A stretch of DNA of 64,000 bases from Tetrapyrgos nigripes (GCA_013368315.1 JAACJM010000004.1:1116001-1180000), one strand, 5' to 3'; positions 46,918 to 58,769 are shown, numbered from the stretch's first letter. Made by a program: numbers and translations. Notes: generated by a model not told the origin, from the letters alone.

Positions 46918-48986
46918 TACCGTTGCCCTCAAGAACATGGTCTAATTCTCCTGCGCCAATGTCGACTTGGCACATCAGTACCTGGGTCCCGTTACAGCGT
47001 GACATCAAACGACACGTCGATGTAGACTTGGTCTATGGACTGGAGTCAACTGAGTACGCGGTGGAGAAGTGAGAAGACGGTCGAGACGTTGGGAGAGCGG
47101 AGGGAGAGGGGTGTCCTGGAGGTAGACAGTTCAGTAAGTATTCGAAATAAATCAATGTTTTGATTGGTCCATGAGAAACATCCAGAAGCTTGCTGGGCCA
47201 ATATTTTCGATGATTCCGGTGCAGATAGAGAAAGTGGGAGAACTGTGGATGGAGGGCAGAACGCGCTCAGAAGTCGGAGACTTCCAAAAACGGATATTCA
47301 CGTGCTGAGAAATATCCGGGACGCGTCTTGCCCACATCTAAATGTCGGTACGCGCGCAACAGCTATGGATCTATCACTAAGGTATATACTATGTAGTCTG
47401 GAGTTGGAAGGAAATGGAGATTTAGGTAGAAGTGGTAGTGGTAGCTAGTGTTTGATTAGATGAAAAATCCTCTGGACACATATGAAGTGAGCGAATAAAG
47501 TTGATGATGGATACTGTAGCAGAAGTGACAATCTGTTCCTCAGTGAAAACGTCGGGGCCCTTCCAAAGGGTACAATGACAAAGCTCATGCATTACACGTA
47601 TGCAATGACCAAAAAGACATTTCTTTTATCTGATATTCAAGGTTTGAAATTTGATCCTCGCTAGTTATCCCTTCGAACTCACACTTTAAAAATAGGAATT
47701 CTGGATAACAATAATGAACTATGCTTGATTGACCCACAGCATCATAGGTGAGTGTACTGTTACTGTGCGCAATACTCACTCGCTAATTTCGTTCCAGTAA
47801 TTCTACTGATAGAAGAAGCTGGATCTACTGGGATGGTGGCCCAGAGAAGATGGAGTCATATATAGAGCACCATGTCGAAAATGAGGACAATTTTGAGAAG
47901 GATGTTCGCAGAATCAGTTTTGTAACGCATTAAACCTCTTGACCGTCAAGGTGATTTAGGTTAGGATGCATCACCCTGCTGCGTGTCTTGGATGAATAGT
48001 AATGATCAAGTACATGTAACTATTGAAACACTGGAACAACATGCAATGATGTGTCAATGAATAAAGGAACACAGAAGACAGTGCAATGCATCCCGAGAAA
48101 GACCAAAAATACATCTCAACAAGTGACTCAAAGGAAGAGAGTTGATTCTAAAGATAAATACAAAGGAATACAGGATATATGTACTAGGAAATAATTATTG
48201 AAGTATGTACTACTAGTACTTAGTAGCAAGATGATATTTGTAAGACTCGGATGACTCTTGGAGTAAGTAATACTACAAGTTGACTGTGCCATGTTCAGTC
48301 GAGAATCTCAAAATCTTCTCGGATCATACATTGACACTTTAGAACACATAGGATCTTCACTAGTGATTGACACGTGGTCTGTTGCGCGTACCCACCTTAG
48401 GTAGACGCGTTTTATACGCGTCTCAGAGATTTTCCCATCTCGTAAAATCTCGAAATCTACTCGGATCATACACGGAAAAGCGATAGACACTCTAGACTAT
48501 ATGGTATACACCTTAGTGATAGATCCATAGCTGTTGCGCGCGTACCGACATTTAGATGTTGGTAAGACGCGTCTCGGATATTTCCCAGCACGTGAATATC
48601 TGTTTTTGGAAGTCTCCGGCTCCTGAGCGCGTTCTGCCCTCCATCTACAGTCCTTCCACTTTCTCTATCTGCACCGGAATCATCGAAACCATTGGCCCAG
48701 CCAGTGTCCGTTTCCATCCCAGAATTTTAATATTTATTTCGAATACTTACTGAACCGTCTACCTACAGGACACCCCAGGACACCCCAGGACACCCCCCTC
48801 CCTCTGTTCTCCCAACGTTTCGACCGTCTTCTCGCCTCCCTACCGCGCACTCACTTAATTCCAGTCCATAGACTTAGTCCACGCATCGACGTGTCGTTTG
48901 ATGTCACGCTGTAACGGGACCCGAGTGCCGATGCCAAGTCGACATTGGCGCAGAGGAATTAGACCATGTCCTTGAGGGCAACGGTA
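46918..48986. mobile_element. TIR element, about 2.07 kb with about 490-bp imperfect TIRs, carrying an alpha-kinase gene piece
   Basis: The left arm from TACCGTTGCCCTCAAG (46918) is repeated inverted on the right, ending GGCAACGGTA (48986). The arms agree over about 490 bp with scattered substitutions and small indels, including a triplicated GGACACCCC on the right near 48770-48800. Part of the inner right arm is duplicated (48300-48600). There is no transposase. The unique centre holds a host-type gene fragment (47511-47933). Confidence 0.82.
47511..47933 (+). pseudogene. Alpha-kinase domain, C-terminal fragment with introns
   Basis: Three exon pieces join in phase: about 47511-47641, 47696-47747 and 47798-47933 (stop TAA), with GT-AG introns of 54 and 50 nt. 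The result reads GTMTKLMHYTY, then FLLSDIQGILD, LCLIDPQHHS and YWDGGPEKMESYIEHH. This matches the C-terminal half of the atypical alpha-kinase domain (DxQG, DPQ, then the GG and H elements). The Asn/Cys metal-binding end and the whole N-terminal lobe are absent, so it cannot be active. Retained introns show it was picked up as DNA, not as a retrocopy. It sits exactly between the two inverted arms of a TIR element. Confidence 0.7.
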
Positions 48987-49272
48987 TTAGGGGGGTTCGC
49001 TCTAAGACCGTTGGGCTATTAATGCCAAGGGGTAAGTAGTAAGGGGTGTTCGTTTCAGGGCTGGTTACCTGACGCAAGCGGCTGGCGGATGCAGTGTAAG
49101 TGAAAGATGGTACCTTGGGTTGGACTAGCGACCATATATCCCTGTATACTTGTATACTTAGGACAAGCCGTCATATAACCAATCAAGCAATTGCCAGCAT
49201 TTGATCCTTTAAAAGCCCATCACGGACACCCATCATGATCATTCCGGCGGCATCTATCCTCACATCCTGCCA

Positions 49273-51713
49273 ATGTCTCTATATCTCCAGCTCGCATTCT
49301 TGAGCATTCTTGAAATTATTCTCCTTCTATCTAGCCCATTTAGCTACGCCAAACTCTTCACACGTCCCGAGGATGTTCCTTCCAGAACTTATGATTTTAT
49401 CATTGTAGGTGGTATGTCAAAAGATTCACTACAAAACAAAGATATTTTAACTCTCAGTAATTTCAGCTGGCACTGCTGGAAGCGTGCTTGCAAGCCGACT
49501 CAGTGAAGATCCCCACAAGAGTGTGCTTGTCATTGAGGCTGGTGTCAGGTGGGATAGAGATTCCAGACAATCTGCTTAAATTTCATCTAACTATCATATA
49601 CAGTGACAGTAGTGTTTCTACAATTCAAATCCCATTTCTGGCCTCTAGTTTGAGGCAAACATCAGTTGACTGGAATTATACTACTGTCCCTCAGAGTGGT
49701 CTTAATGGCCGTTCTCTAACTGTTCCAAGAGGATTTGTAACTGGAGGAAGCAGTAGCATCAGTATGTATCATATTTTTTAAACCTATAATCCATTAAGTC
49801 GTGTTTCTAATGTCTACAGACTCCATGGCCTGGACTCGTGGTTCAAGTGATCTCTGGAACAGCTATGCCAAAATTACCAATGATGTAGGTTGGAGCTGGG
49901 ATTCTATACAATCTTACTGGAAAAAGGTAAGTGTCAAGGACTAAAGATCTTATTAAAAAATTTCAAATTCTGGAATAGATTTCAACATTGGTGCCACCAA
50001 CATCAAATGATGCTATCACCCCAGATCAAATCCCTCTTTCAAACAGTAATGGGCCTGTTCTAGTGAATCTACCAAACTATGATATCCCACCTCGCCAACA
50101 AGTATTTGATGCTGCAAATACTGCACAAGACCCACGGTTCAGGTTCACCAGAGATGTAAATTCTGGAGATTCACTTGGATTTGGTAAGTCCTTATTTGTA
50201 CAATATATTGAATATTGATAATTAAGAGGAACAAAGGATACAATCAAGCATCTGCTGGTCATGGTTTCAGGAGTAGCTCCGCAACTGCATATCTTAATCC
50301 TGCATTAGCGACAAGATCAAATCTGGATTTGTTGATTAATACGCGAGTGACACGATTGGTCAATGATCCAGTGATTCAGACGAAACCTGTCTTCAAACAG
50401 GTAGAGTTAGCTCAGAGCCCTCATGGTATGTTCACTAGGCCTTTTCTTTCTTATTTTGGTGTTGATACTGATTGGTGAAAATTTTAGGAGACCATTTACT
50501 GTTCAAGGCAACTGATGAAGTGATTCTAAGTGCTGGGACATTTGGTTCTGCCCAGATCCTGTTATTGTCTGGGATTGGGCCCAAAGATGAGTTGGAGAAG
50601 GTGATTGTTGATAGTCCAGATGTGGGTATGTGAATAAGTTTTTGTTTTAACACTGTTTATTAATTCTGAATTGGATTCATAGGGAAAAATCTGAAAGATC
50701 ATCCTGTTGTCCAAATCTATTTCACAGTCAACTCAACAGACACTCTTGACTCTATTTTTCGCAACTCAACATTGACCGCCCAGTTGCTAGCAGAGTGGCA
50801 GCAGAACAAGACAGGAATACTCTCAGATACTCCTATTAATGTTTTTGGTATTTTTATAATTATCTTTGAATCTACTATAAACTCATGACATAAATTAGGG
50901 CTTCTGCAGCTTCCAGACACATTTTTTACATCTGTTGATTCAAATCCTGCATCCGGACCCAAATCTCCTAATCTAGAGATGATTTTTGTGGCAAGTATAA
51001 AAAATTCAACTTTGCATTTCTAATTTTGATATTTCTATAAAGAACGCTTTCAGTGCAACACCAACAGCGCCAGCTCCCTCAGCAGGTAACTTTTTAAGTG
51101 TTGTCATAGCACTTGTATCCCCTACATCTGGTATGTATCTAATTTCACACCAAGTGGCTAACTTCTTATAATTTATATAGCTGGCTCTATCAAACTGGTG
51201 CCTAACAGCACAGACACTTTCACAGCTCCGTTGATAGACTTTCAAGTATTAGCCACTGATTTTGATATGTCAGCAATGGTGCAAGCCATAAACGACACTG
51301 AGAAATTTCTCTCGGCACCGTCGTGGACAAGAGATGGATACTTGATTGGACCGTTTGGCGAATTTGCTAATGCAACAACGGCTGATGCAAGATTACAATA
51401 TATACGCAACAACGCGGATACAATACATCATCCTGTTGGGACTCTAAAGATGGGAAGAAATTCTCCCGCTCAACGGCTGGGTGGAGAAGGAGTGGTTGAT
51501 CCTAGGCTGAATGTCAGAGGCATTCAGGGTGTCCGAGTTGTTGATGCCAGTATACTTGTATGTGACGCTATACTTTCTCATATGCTGATCTGATAGTTTA
51601 TTTGCATTTTGCAGCCTGCAATTCCAGAATGCCATACTCAAGCCGTGGTTTACATCGTTGCTGAGAGGGCAGCTGATATGATAAAGCAGGCCTTTGGGAT
51701 GCTGGGACATTGA
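49273..51713 (+). CDS. Secreted GMC oxidoreductase, aryl-alcohol-oxidase type
   Basis: FAD enzyme that oxidises alcohols and passes electrons to O2 (giving H2O2) or quinones outside the cell; in this fungal group it usually supports lignin breakdown. Twelve exons: 49273-49411, 49467-49548, 49604-49761, 49820-49926, 49979-50183, 50237-50425, 50488-50625, 50683-50847, 50899-50990, 51043-51130, 51181-51557, 51615-51713, 612 residues in phase. Signal peptide about 1-26; FAD-binding VGAGTAGS (45-52); GMC signature 1 around [18 protein letters not shown]; signature 2 [15 protein letters not shown]. The catalytic His538 in [10 protein letters not shown] and the second His587 in PECHTQ are both present. 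Intron 9 (50991-51042) begins GC. No lesion, although it is surrounded by repeats. Confidence 0.93.
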
Positions 51714-52280
51714 ATCATTGCCCAAATAATTAATATCAATATCCAATAAGAACATGTTCATCATTACTATTTTAATACAACTAGCTAATCTATCTCAACT
51801 GGTATGAGTCCTATAAAATGGCCTCCCCTCGCAGACATGAAAGAGGTGTGGGCCAATCAGGAAATCCACAACTCCGTGATTGGCAAAGTGTAGGAAGTAT
51901 GTTCTTGTTGGAGATGCTCGGAGTGTTCACATTAGATGAAGGGCCTGTTGAACGGAAGGTGTTGGAGGGTAAACAACTACCCGTCCCAGAATCAGAAGCA
52001 GCAGCAGCATGAGATGCAGCATGGGCCATATGCTGAACTCCTGGGGTTCCAGTTTGGGAAGAAGATCCCTGCTGGGACGGAGAGCCCGGCGGATAAGGCA
52101 TTTGGGATCCTGTCCCTTCTTGCTACTGGATGAACCTTGCTGCGGCTGACTGGTGATGGAAATTCAGGAGGACAGAACAGGTTGAAAAGATTGCGAATGT
52201 ACAAATTAGTTTACATGGTAGGGTTAAATGGTTCTTGGAAAGCAGAAAACTGAATCAATGGAGACTAAATGATAAGAACG
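51714..52280. other. Intergenic; one unassigned low-complexity frame
   Basis: A Ser/Pro/Gln/Ala-rich open frame on the minus strand (52101-51811) has coding-like composition but no recognisable domain. It could be a gene relic. Confidence 0.35.
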
Positions 52281-52282
52281 CA

Positions 52283-52760
52283 CAGCGACAGCACAAACTC
52301 CTCATTCATTCTCTAGGGAGGAAAGGGGGTATACTCCTACTGAGGATTTCGGGAACACGCAGCGACAGCGTTATCTCGTAACTCAGATAGGTGGATGGTG
52401 AGACCGATACAGAGAGAAGCAGCATCAGCTCACTCTCTAATCGATCGAAAGGAAGACTGCGCAGCGACAGCACAAGTCTTGCAATGGAACGGAGTTAGGG
52501 ATAGTGAAGGGATACGAGGGGAACACCTGTCTTCCGGCTTCCATAGGTAGTGAAGGAGAAGACGGTGCAGCGTCAGCATTTGCCTTCTAGAAAGACTAAC
52601 CAGAGTAGACAGGGACACCCTAGATCCTTTCAGTAGACAGGATGAGACAGCTCACGGAGATAGAAATGGGATGGTGCAGCGTCAGCACACATTCCACTTT
52701 CTAGAGACTCCGGAATTGCTGTGTAAGTAGTACCTGAGAAGACGGAGCAGCGACAGCTCA
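52283..52760. repeat. Array of about seven hairpins around the word GCAGCGACAGC
   Basis: Copies or close variants of GCAGCGWCAGC occur near 52284, 52357, 52424 (GCAGCATCAGC), 52460, 52566, 52677 and 52746, 35-110 bp apart. Several are bracketed by short complementary stems that differ between copies: AGAGAG/CTCTCT, AAGACT/AGTCTT, AGAAG/CTTCT, AGAAA/TTTCT plus inner GG/CC, AGACG/CGTCT. The first two copies have weak stems. Confidence 0.6.
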
Positions 52761-53154
52761 CGTCTCCTGGACTCAAGAGAATCAGACCTCGAGAGTCCGC
52801 GGTACCCCCACCACTGTGAAGTACCTGAGTTGACGTGGACTCTCGGAGTTACAGGATGAGGCCCGTCTTGCCACATGTGACAGAAAAGGAAGTAAAAGAG
52901 GAGAGAAATTCGAAATACTACATCTTGTACTAGTAGGTCATTTAGAACCTCGCTAAACTTTGCTTCGAATAAAACCAACAAGGATCAACGGAATTTTTTC
53001 CCCACACTTTGACCATACCTAATGATGCGTCACAAATACCGCCATGTGTCTTCAAATATCTTGACATGTTGGCTCTCTTGCCATGCCTGGGAAATTTTAT
53101 TTTTTTCAAAAATTAGCCATGCACGACATGAACCAGAGAATTGGACCATTGGCA
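52761..53154. other. No gene recognised
   Basis: Spacer between the hairpin array and the tRNA-like head; nothing recognisable. Confidence 0.35.
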
Positions 53155-53225
53155 TTCTTCTGGTAGCCTAGTGGTTATATTGTGACCCTCCAGACCGAGA
53201 GGTCACAAGTTCAATCCACATTTTG
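53155..53225 (+). mobile_element. tRNA-derived SINE-like head
   Basis: TAGCCTAGTGG (A box, 53164-53174) and AGTTCAATCC (B box, 53208-53217) are spaced as in a tRNA, with CCGAGAGGTCACAAGTTC between and around them. This wording is typical of heads of tRNA-derived SINEs rather than of a working tRNA. The 3' boundary is unknown; an AT-rich body may extend to about 53540. Confidence 0.55.
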
Positions 53226-54257
53226 TACAGTTCTGTAATATTCTTTTTGTCACAGCGGATGCTTGCCCTAAGCATTTATTTTCTAGTACAATGTCCCACA
53301 AATGAAAATGAACTGTTCAAGCCCCTATATATGAATTTTTTGTCGCCTGCAGCATGCTTCCAACTGCACAAATCCTACAAAATAAGCAATATAAAAAGAG
53401 CTTCACATCTTGCAGGTGATGTTTTCATACAATGCGAGCCTCTCTGTGTATTCTATAGCTTCCTATTCATGGACTGATTGTATTTACAAAGTGGCTATGA
53501 ATCACTGTAGTATTTTTTTTTGTATCCTTGAATTTTGAATAACATTTGAACATCTGAAATATTAGACACACTAGCATAGCTATCAAGAAACAAGAAATGT
53601 AGATTTTCTCCAATATCAGATGTTATGGCTCTCAGATATGCATCACCACATTTTTAGTGATTTGTCTGTCTCTGTCCAGTAGGTAAGAAATATTTCAAAA
53701 GAAATGAACAAATAAATGGAAATTCCATCGCAAAATAACATCTACAAACATCTACAATGTATACAAGTGGTCTCTGAACACTGCAGCCTCCTTGGAGGCA
53801 AAAAGCAGCTAATTTGCATGGTTCACCGGCCACCAAATGACGCAGAACCATATTGGGAGCTGCATGTAATCATGATTTGTCTTATTTCCCCATTAGGTTC
53901 TAGCCAGAACCAAATCGGGTTCTGACCCTTCCCAGACACCGCGTGAGACCCGACATGTTTGGCTCCTATCCCTGTTCATATGCTCAAAACAATACAGTAT
54001 AGCCACCATATATGGGGGCCCACATTTCTGGTCTCTTGTAATGGTACAGAAGGGGAATGACCCTATCACGCGGGTCAAACGGCTAGCGACTCCTAGCAGT
54101 TGTTAGGGTACCCAGCCGTACCGTAGAGGATAGACACTCAATATAGCTGACTTACTAGGCTGGATGCATAGCGAGTGTCAGAACGGGAGTCAAAAGTGTC
54201 AATGTATTATATAATCAAGAAAACAAAAGAATAGTACTACGAGGAATGTAAGTACTA
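53226..54257. other. Possible SINE body and unassigned sequence
   Basis: AT-rich, with a T run near 53512-53520 that could be a Pol III terminator. GGTTCTAGCCAGAACC near 53894 is a small hairpin. No genes recognised. Confidence 0.35.
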
Positions 54258-55720
54258 CTGTACCGGCATGAATGGAAGTTCAGTCATTTTGACTATGACG
54301 AATTTTAGGTCCAGATCATCCAGTTCAGTGGCTGATGTGATGCGTGACAGATCAAACTCAACTGCGTTGGCAGAAACCCTTGCTTGCAGCTTCTTCAAAC
54401 CAATAGTCATTGGATATCTGAGAGTCCAGAGTACTTAAGTATAGTCCTAGATCATTATATTCCCTTCTACCGTAGATGTCTACTTAGCGGCGGCGTCTGC
54501 TTTTGTCTCCCGTGAAGGGCAAGACATGCTCTAGGGAGACGATTTTGCCTTCAAAGCGATCAATCTTGTCTGTTTCATTGACAATGTGTGTCAACGTGAA
54601 CCTGACGATAACCAGTTTTCCAGGCAGCTTGCGCTCGTACACTTCTGGGCCCGACAGGAAATGGTTTGGAATGAGCGGCAGATGTTTGACATAGTGGCTT
54701 CAGGTCTTGACGATGTTGTGCAGCTCAGGAAGGAAATCGCAAATGAATGCGTCATAGGGTCTCACTTAAGGATAAAGGACAAAAGGGCCGACGAGCAGGT
54801 TTTATTCACAGCGGGGCACAGGGCATATTTGCCAGCCATTTTTGTGCACTCTTAAATGTCGGATAGTTCACACGATTTTGGGTAAGATAAAATCCGTTAT
54901 ATTTGCTGCCAAAAAACCGGGTCGCAAAAGCTCAAATTATGTGCCTAAGTTTTCTGTGCTAAACCTTTTATTCATTTGTGACCAAAAAAGAGAAGCAAAT
55001 AGTATTCAAATTTTGATTTGTGAGAAAATGCACAAAAAGATATGATCAGTGTTTGTGTGCCAGATTCCAGCGAGTAAAAGGAATTCACCGGGGCACTTGA
55101 AAAACACGAATTAAATTACTGATTTTTCTCAGCAGCCGGGCCTACTCCATATGGGACCGATTTGAGGCTGATATCCCATACGGAGTATGCCTGGTGCCAA
55201 GCAAAAACCCATCATTTAAGTTTAGATTTTTCCCGTCTGCAGTGCTTTTCCTTTTACTTGCAGCAATCCGGCACACAAATACTGATCATACCTTTGCGCA
55301 TTTTCTCACAAATCAAAATTTGAATACTATTTGCTTCCTTTTTTTGGCCACAAATGAACAAAAGGTTTAGCACAGAAAAACTTAAGCACATAATTTGAGC
55401 TTTTGTGACCTGGTTTTTTGGCAGCTAATATGATCAATTTTATCTCACCCAAAATTGTGTGAACTATCTGTCATTTAAGAGTGCACAAAAATGGCTGGCA
55501 AATATGCTCTGCACCCTGCTGTGATTATGACTCGATATTGAATCCACGTAGATGCCTGACTCAATAACGCGTGGACAGAGCCAGAGAATCGGCAATAAGG
55601 AGTGGAAGAAGTCGTCTTTAGGCATGCAGAAAAGTCGAGGTTGAGGAGCCGGGTGCTGCAAAGGAGGGCAAAAAAATGTATTTGGATGGCGGCTGGAGAG
55701 GATATGATAGGGAATTAACA
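54258..55720 (-). pseudogene. Unassigned minus-strand coding relic split by a foldback element
   Basis: Coding-like minus-strand pieces lie on both sides of the foldback element: 55720-55525 (LPILWLCPRVIESGIYVDSI) and 54805-54486 (FICDFLPELHNIVK, a TGA, then KLPGKLVIVRFTLTHIVNE), with another at 54420-54258. Taking out the element and one TTAT copy joins the first two without a stop at the junction. I do not recognise the family. A stop and a frame change make it a relic. Confidence 0.35.
54806..55524. mobile_element. Foldback/MITE element, 719 bp with about 280-bp TIRs, TSD TTAT
   Basis: Starts TCACAGCGGGGCAC and ends GTGCAGGG-type sequence inverted (CACCCTGCTGTGA). The arms 54806-55085 and 55247-55524 are about 90% inverted copies around a centre of about 160 bp. 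TTAT flanks both ends. No coding capacity. Confidence 0.85.
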
Positions 55721-55948
55721 ACTACAGACACTGGTCAGAGGTAGAATGATAAGAGAACAACTTTTGACGAGTTGGAGGGAAAGAGAGTGGATGACAAAGA
55801 CATGTGTCATCGGAGTTTGGAGCTGACTTTGTGTTTACATTTGTTTATGGAAAAAATGCTGAAACCAATGAATTAAAGGGGCGGTAGAGCCCTTGGCAAG
55901 CAAGGGAAAAACTAGTTCATTTTTAAGTCAGTTTTTGGTTCATTTTGG

Positions 55949-56302
55949 TGTTCAGGCTTCTCTAAGCCTAAGTATTGTACTCCAAATAGATAGAAAACAT
56001 ATATAATGCGTGGTAGCTATTAGAGAAGCGAGTCCCTAGATAGGGGCTTTGCCAAGTATAGTATACCCGTTATCTTTCTCATTCTTTTCATTCTTACTTT
56101 GTTCCCTCTTACTTAATTGATCCCCACCATATTACCCACCTCACATATACCGTTCGCCCTATGACAATACACCTCAGTTGTTCCCACTATACTTGTGTGA
56201 ACCCTGAGGTGTGTATACCTTTGATATCTCTCATTCTATTTATACTAATACATATCTATTTACTACAGTACATTTCGTACTAACGAGTACTCTATTCTTA
56301 CA
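55949..56302 (+). mobile_element. Copia 2 5' LTR (354 bp, start tentative)
   Basis: Ends TTCTTACA directly before GGTTATGGGCCC (56303-56314), the half initiator-tRNA-Met primer site. TGTTCAGGCTTCTC at 55949 is the most likely start. The 3' LTR is not in the window. Confidence 0.55.
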
Positions 56303-56381
56303 GGTTATGGGCCCTGTGCCCTAGACACTGCACACATTTATACACAAGTAATCAACTCACAGACTGTATAATACGTACACC

Positions 56382-57557
56382 ATGTCCAAAATTACGACAA
56401 ACATTAACCCCACCATATATCCCCCCATTTCAACACCTGATACCATCCAGACATTCTCGAGTATTGCTGTCAATCTGATCAGTAACCCCAGCAATTACAC
56501 TATGATCCAGGAACTCCCAAACGATGCAAAGTTCAACAGGGAGAACTATGTTTCCTGGAAAGAGTCAATGATTTGGCGTGGTAAATTGAAGGGACTTCAC
56601 CTATACTGGGAAGGGAAGGTTATCATTCTGACTGAGCCAACTGACCTGAACATACCGATAAGGCCTACGCCTATTAGCGATATACACCCAAACTACCTTG
56701 AATATGACATATGCAAATCTGTTGCTTACTTGACCCTCTGGGACAACATCAAAAACCCAGATGCATTGGGTTTTGGATCGGGGAAGAAGTCACACAAACT
56801 ATGGGCATTCCTTAACAAGGAGTACACCCTGGCTAGACAACGGAGGGAGGACACATTGAGGACATGTCATTATGTTGGGGGAATGTGACAGGAGAGGATG
56901 GATATGCAGCAAAATATTGAACACTGTGTAAACAGGCAGAAGATGTCGGAGCCAAGTACAATGATCCTGCATTCCTCACCATGTTCCTCGACTCTTTCCC
57001 TCATACTGCTGAATGGATCCCTGTTGTCAGTACTCTTCTCACCAACCCTAACATGTCTTTCCACATCGCCTCAGGACAATTGCAGGAACACGTGAGGCTC
57101 ATGGGCGGTGGTGGACCGAATCCTATACCTGGGATGGACCATGTTACTGCACTGCAGACTCAGGTCAAAGTGCAAGCATCATGGTCATACAGTTGAGAAC
57201 TGCTTTCAGGAAGGCAGAGGAAAACAGGGTCAGTACCCAGCATGGTGGAAAGGGAAGAAAGATGTAGCTTTGCCGTCAGTGAACATGACAGATGGTACTA
57301 CACCCAATGTATGGGCGTTAATTGCGACAATGACAATGACACCATCACCACCATCATCACTAGCCCCTATTCGCATCCTAGCTGACTCCAGCGCCTCGCA
57401 TCACTTCTTCAAGGAGAGAACTCATTTTATCACATATTCTCTGTACATCGAGAAAGGCGGATCATCCCAGGAAGGAGTAGACTTTGATATTGTGGGGATG
57501 GGAGATGTCAGGGTGGAGGTAACCTACAAAGAAGTTCTATGTCAGCTCTTGTTCTGA
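56382..57557 (+). pseudogene. Copia 2 gag and protease
   Basis: The ATG at 56382 starts a copia gag (NRENYVSWKESMIWRGKLKG) that is broken by stops and frameshifts from about 56886. Later pieces hold a zinc-knuckle remnant (CKHHGHTVENC) and the protease, ILADSSASHHFF. The usual copia active site is DSGASHH, so the active-site Gly has become Ser. Inactive. Confidence 0.78.
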
Positions 57558-58137
57558 AATGTGTTCCATGCCCCAAATGTCTCAAGCAACTTACTTTCGA
57601 TGGGAGTCCTCGACAAACTGGATACACAAACACGACAGCAAATGGTCGTATGGTCTTCTGGAATCCCCAGGGAGTCGAAATCTTTGAAGCAGTGTTGGAG
57701 AGGGGAATTTATGTCATGAACGCACATCCAGTTGGATCCCAACATCCTCTTTCCAACATAACCCAATTACCCACAGATATATGGTATCTTCATCGTGCCA
57801 GTGGACATATCATGCCTGAGTGAATCAAGATGGCCCTGAAGTTGGTAGATGGTTACCCAGAGATAAAGGGTGTGAGGAAGAAGATGGGTACTTGCAAGGA
57901 CTGCAAGAAAGCCCATACAGACAAGCAGCCACACCCAGAAAGTCTTGAGAAAATAACAGAGACCAATTTTCGATGGTATTTGGATGTATGGGGGCCTGCA
58001 CAAGTCATGTCAGTAGGAGGGAACAAGTATGCCCTATTTGGCACAGATGCAGTGACGTTGAAGAACATGACTTCTTAAAGGATAGAACGGTGGAGACATT
58101 GATTGGGAAGCTTGAAGTTCATTGTGCTGAGGCTGAG
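57539..58137 (+). pseudogene. Copia 2 GAG-pre-integrase and integrase start, interrupted
   Basis: GAG-pre-integrase segment (IWYLHRASGHIMPE, TGA at 57821-57823, IKMALKLV), then CKDCKKAHTDKQPHP and the first integrase core block (FRWYLDVWGPAQVMSVGGNK). The frame ends where the G3 5' LTR is inserted at 58138; CTGAG (58133-58137) should be the target duplication. Confidence 0.8.
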
Positions 58138-58769
58138 TGTAATATCTATGCTTCCGTACATCTTTCCAATCGCATCCGATTCTTTTCCAAACTTCTCTTT
58201 CTTTTATTTCGAACTTCATTCCCTTCCATCCCAAACATGTTCCGATCATTCATTTCCAATTTCATATCTGAGCTCCACTATTAATCTCCACAACGGATCC
58301 CATCCGGGAGCCCGTGATTCATTTCAGATAACTACCAGACAGCTCGTATCTAATCTCCAAACTTACTCCACTTCATCTCCAATCCATTCCACTTGGTTTC
58401 CACTTTGTTTCCACTTCATTCCGCAGTACTCCATCCATCTCCAATAGCACCATGTGCTTTTCCTTCATTTCCGAACCATCCCAATCTTACTCCTCTTCAT
58501 TCCGATAGTTTCCGAAGTAGTACTTAAGCTAGCAACTTTGTAGTAGATAGCTTAAGTCTAAAATCGAATTAGCTGGTCTCCTAACTTCATCCGACTTCAG
58601 ACAACATAGTACCGTCTTAACGGATTCCATTCCGTGTCTTCCTTATACTTTGATCTCAGAGACTACCGGTTCCACCCGGATTCGTCTTTATCCTTTCCCA
58701 AAAACCCCAATAAGACTTCCGCTCGGGTCCAACGTGTTTCCTAACACTAGGATCTGCCCGGACTTAACA
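58138..58769 (+). repeat. G3 5' LTR
   Basis: 632 bp, TGTAATATCTATGCTTCC to CCGGACTTAACA. Hairpin ACTTAAGCTA...TAGCTTAAGT near 58522-58557. Confidence 0.9.

Noticed and set aside
47440..47594. Minus-strand frame with coding-like composition (CTLWKGPDVFTEEQ)
   Set aside because: It overlaps the alpha-kinase exon on the plus strand, which has motif support and proper introns; the minus frame is taken as a shadow.
47164..48717. Mirror-image frames with FDDSGADRESGRTVDGG as a protein family
   Set aside because: They are the two copies of the inverted arms of one TIR element; similarity reflects the repeat, not coding selection.
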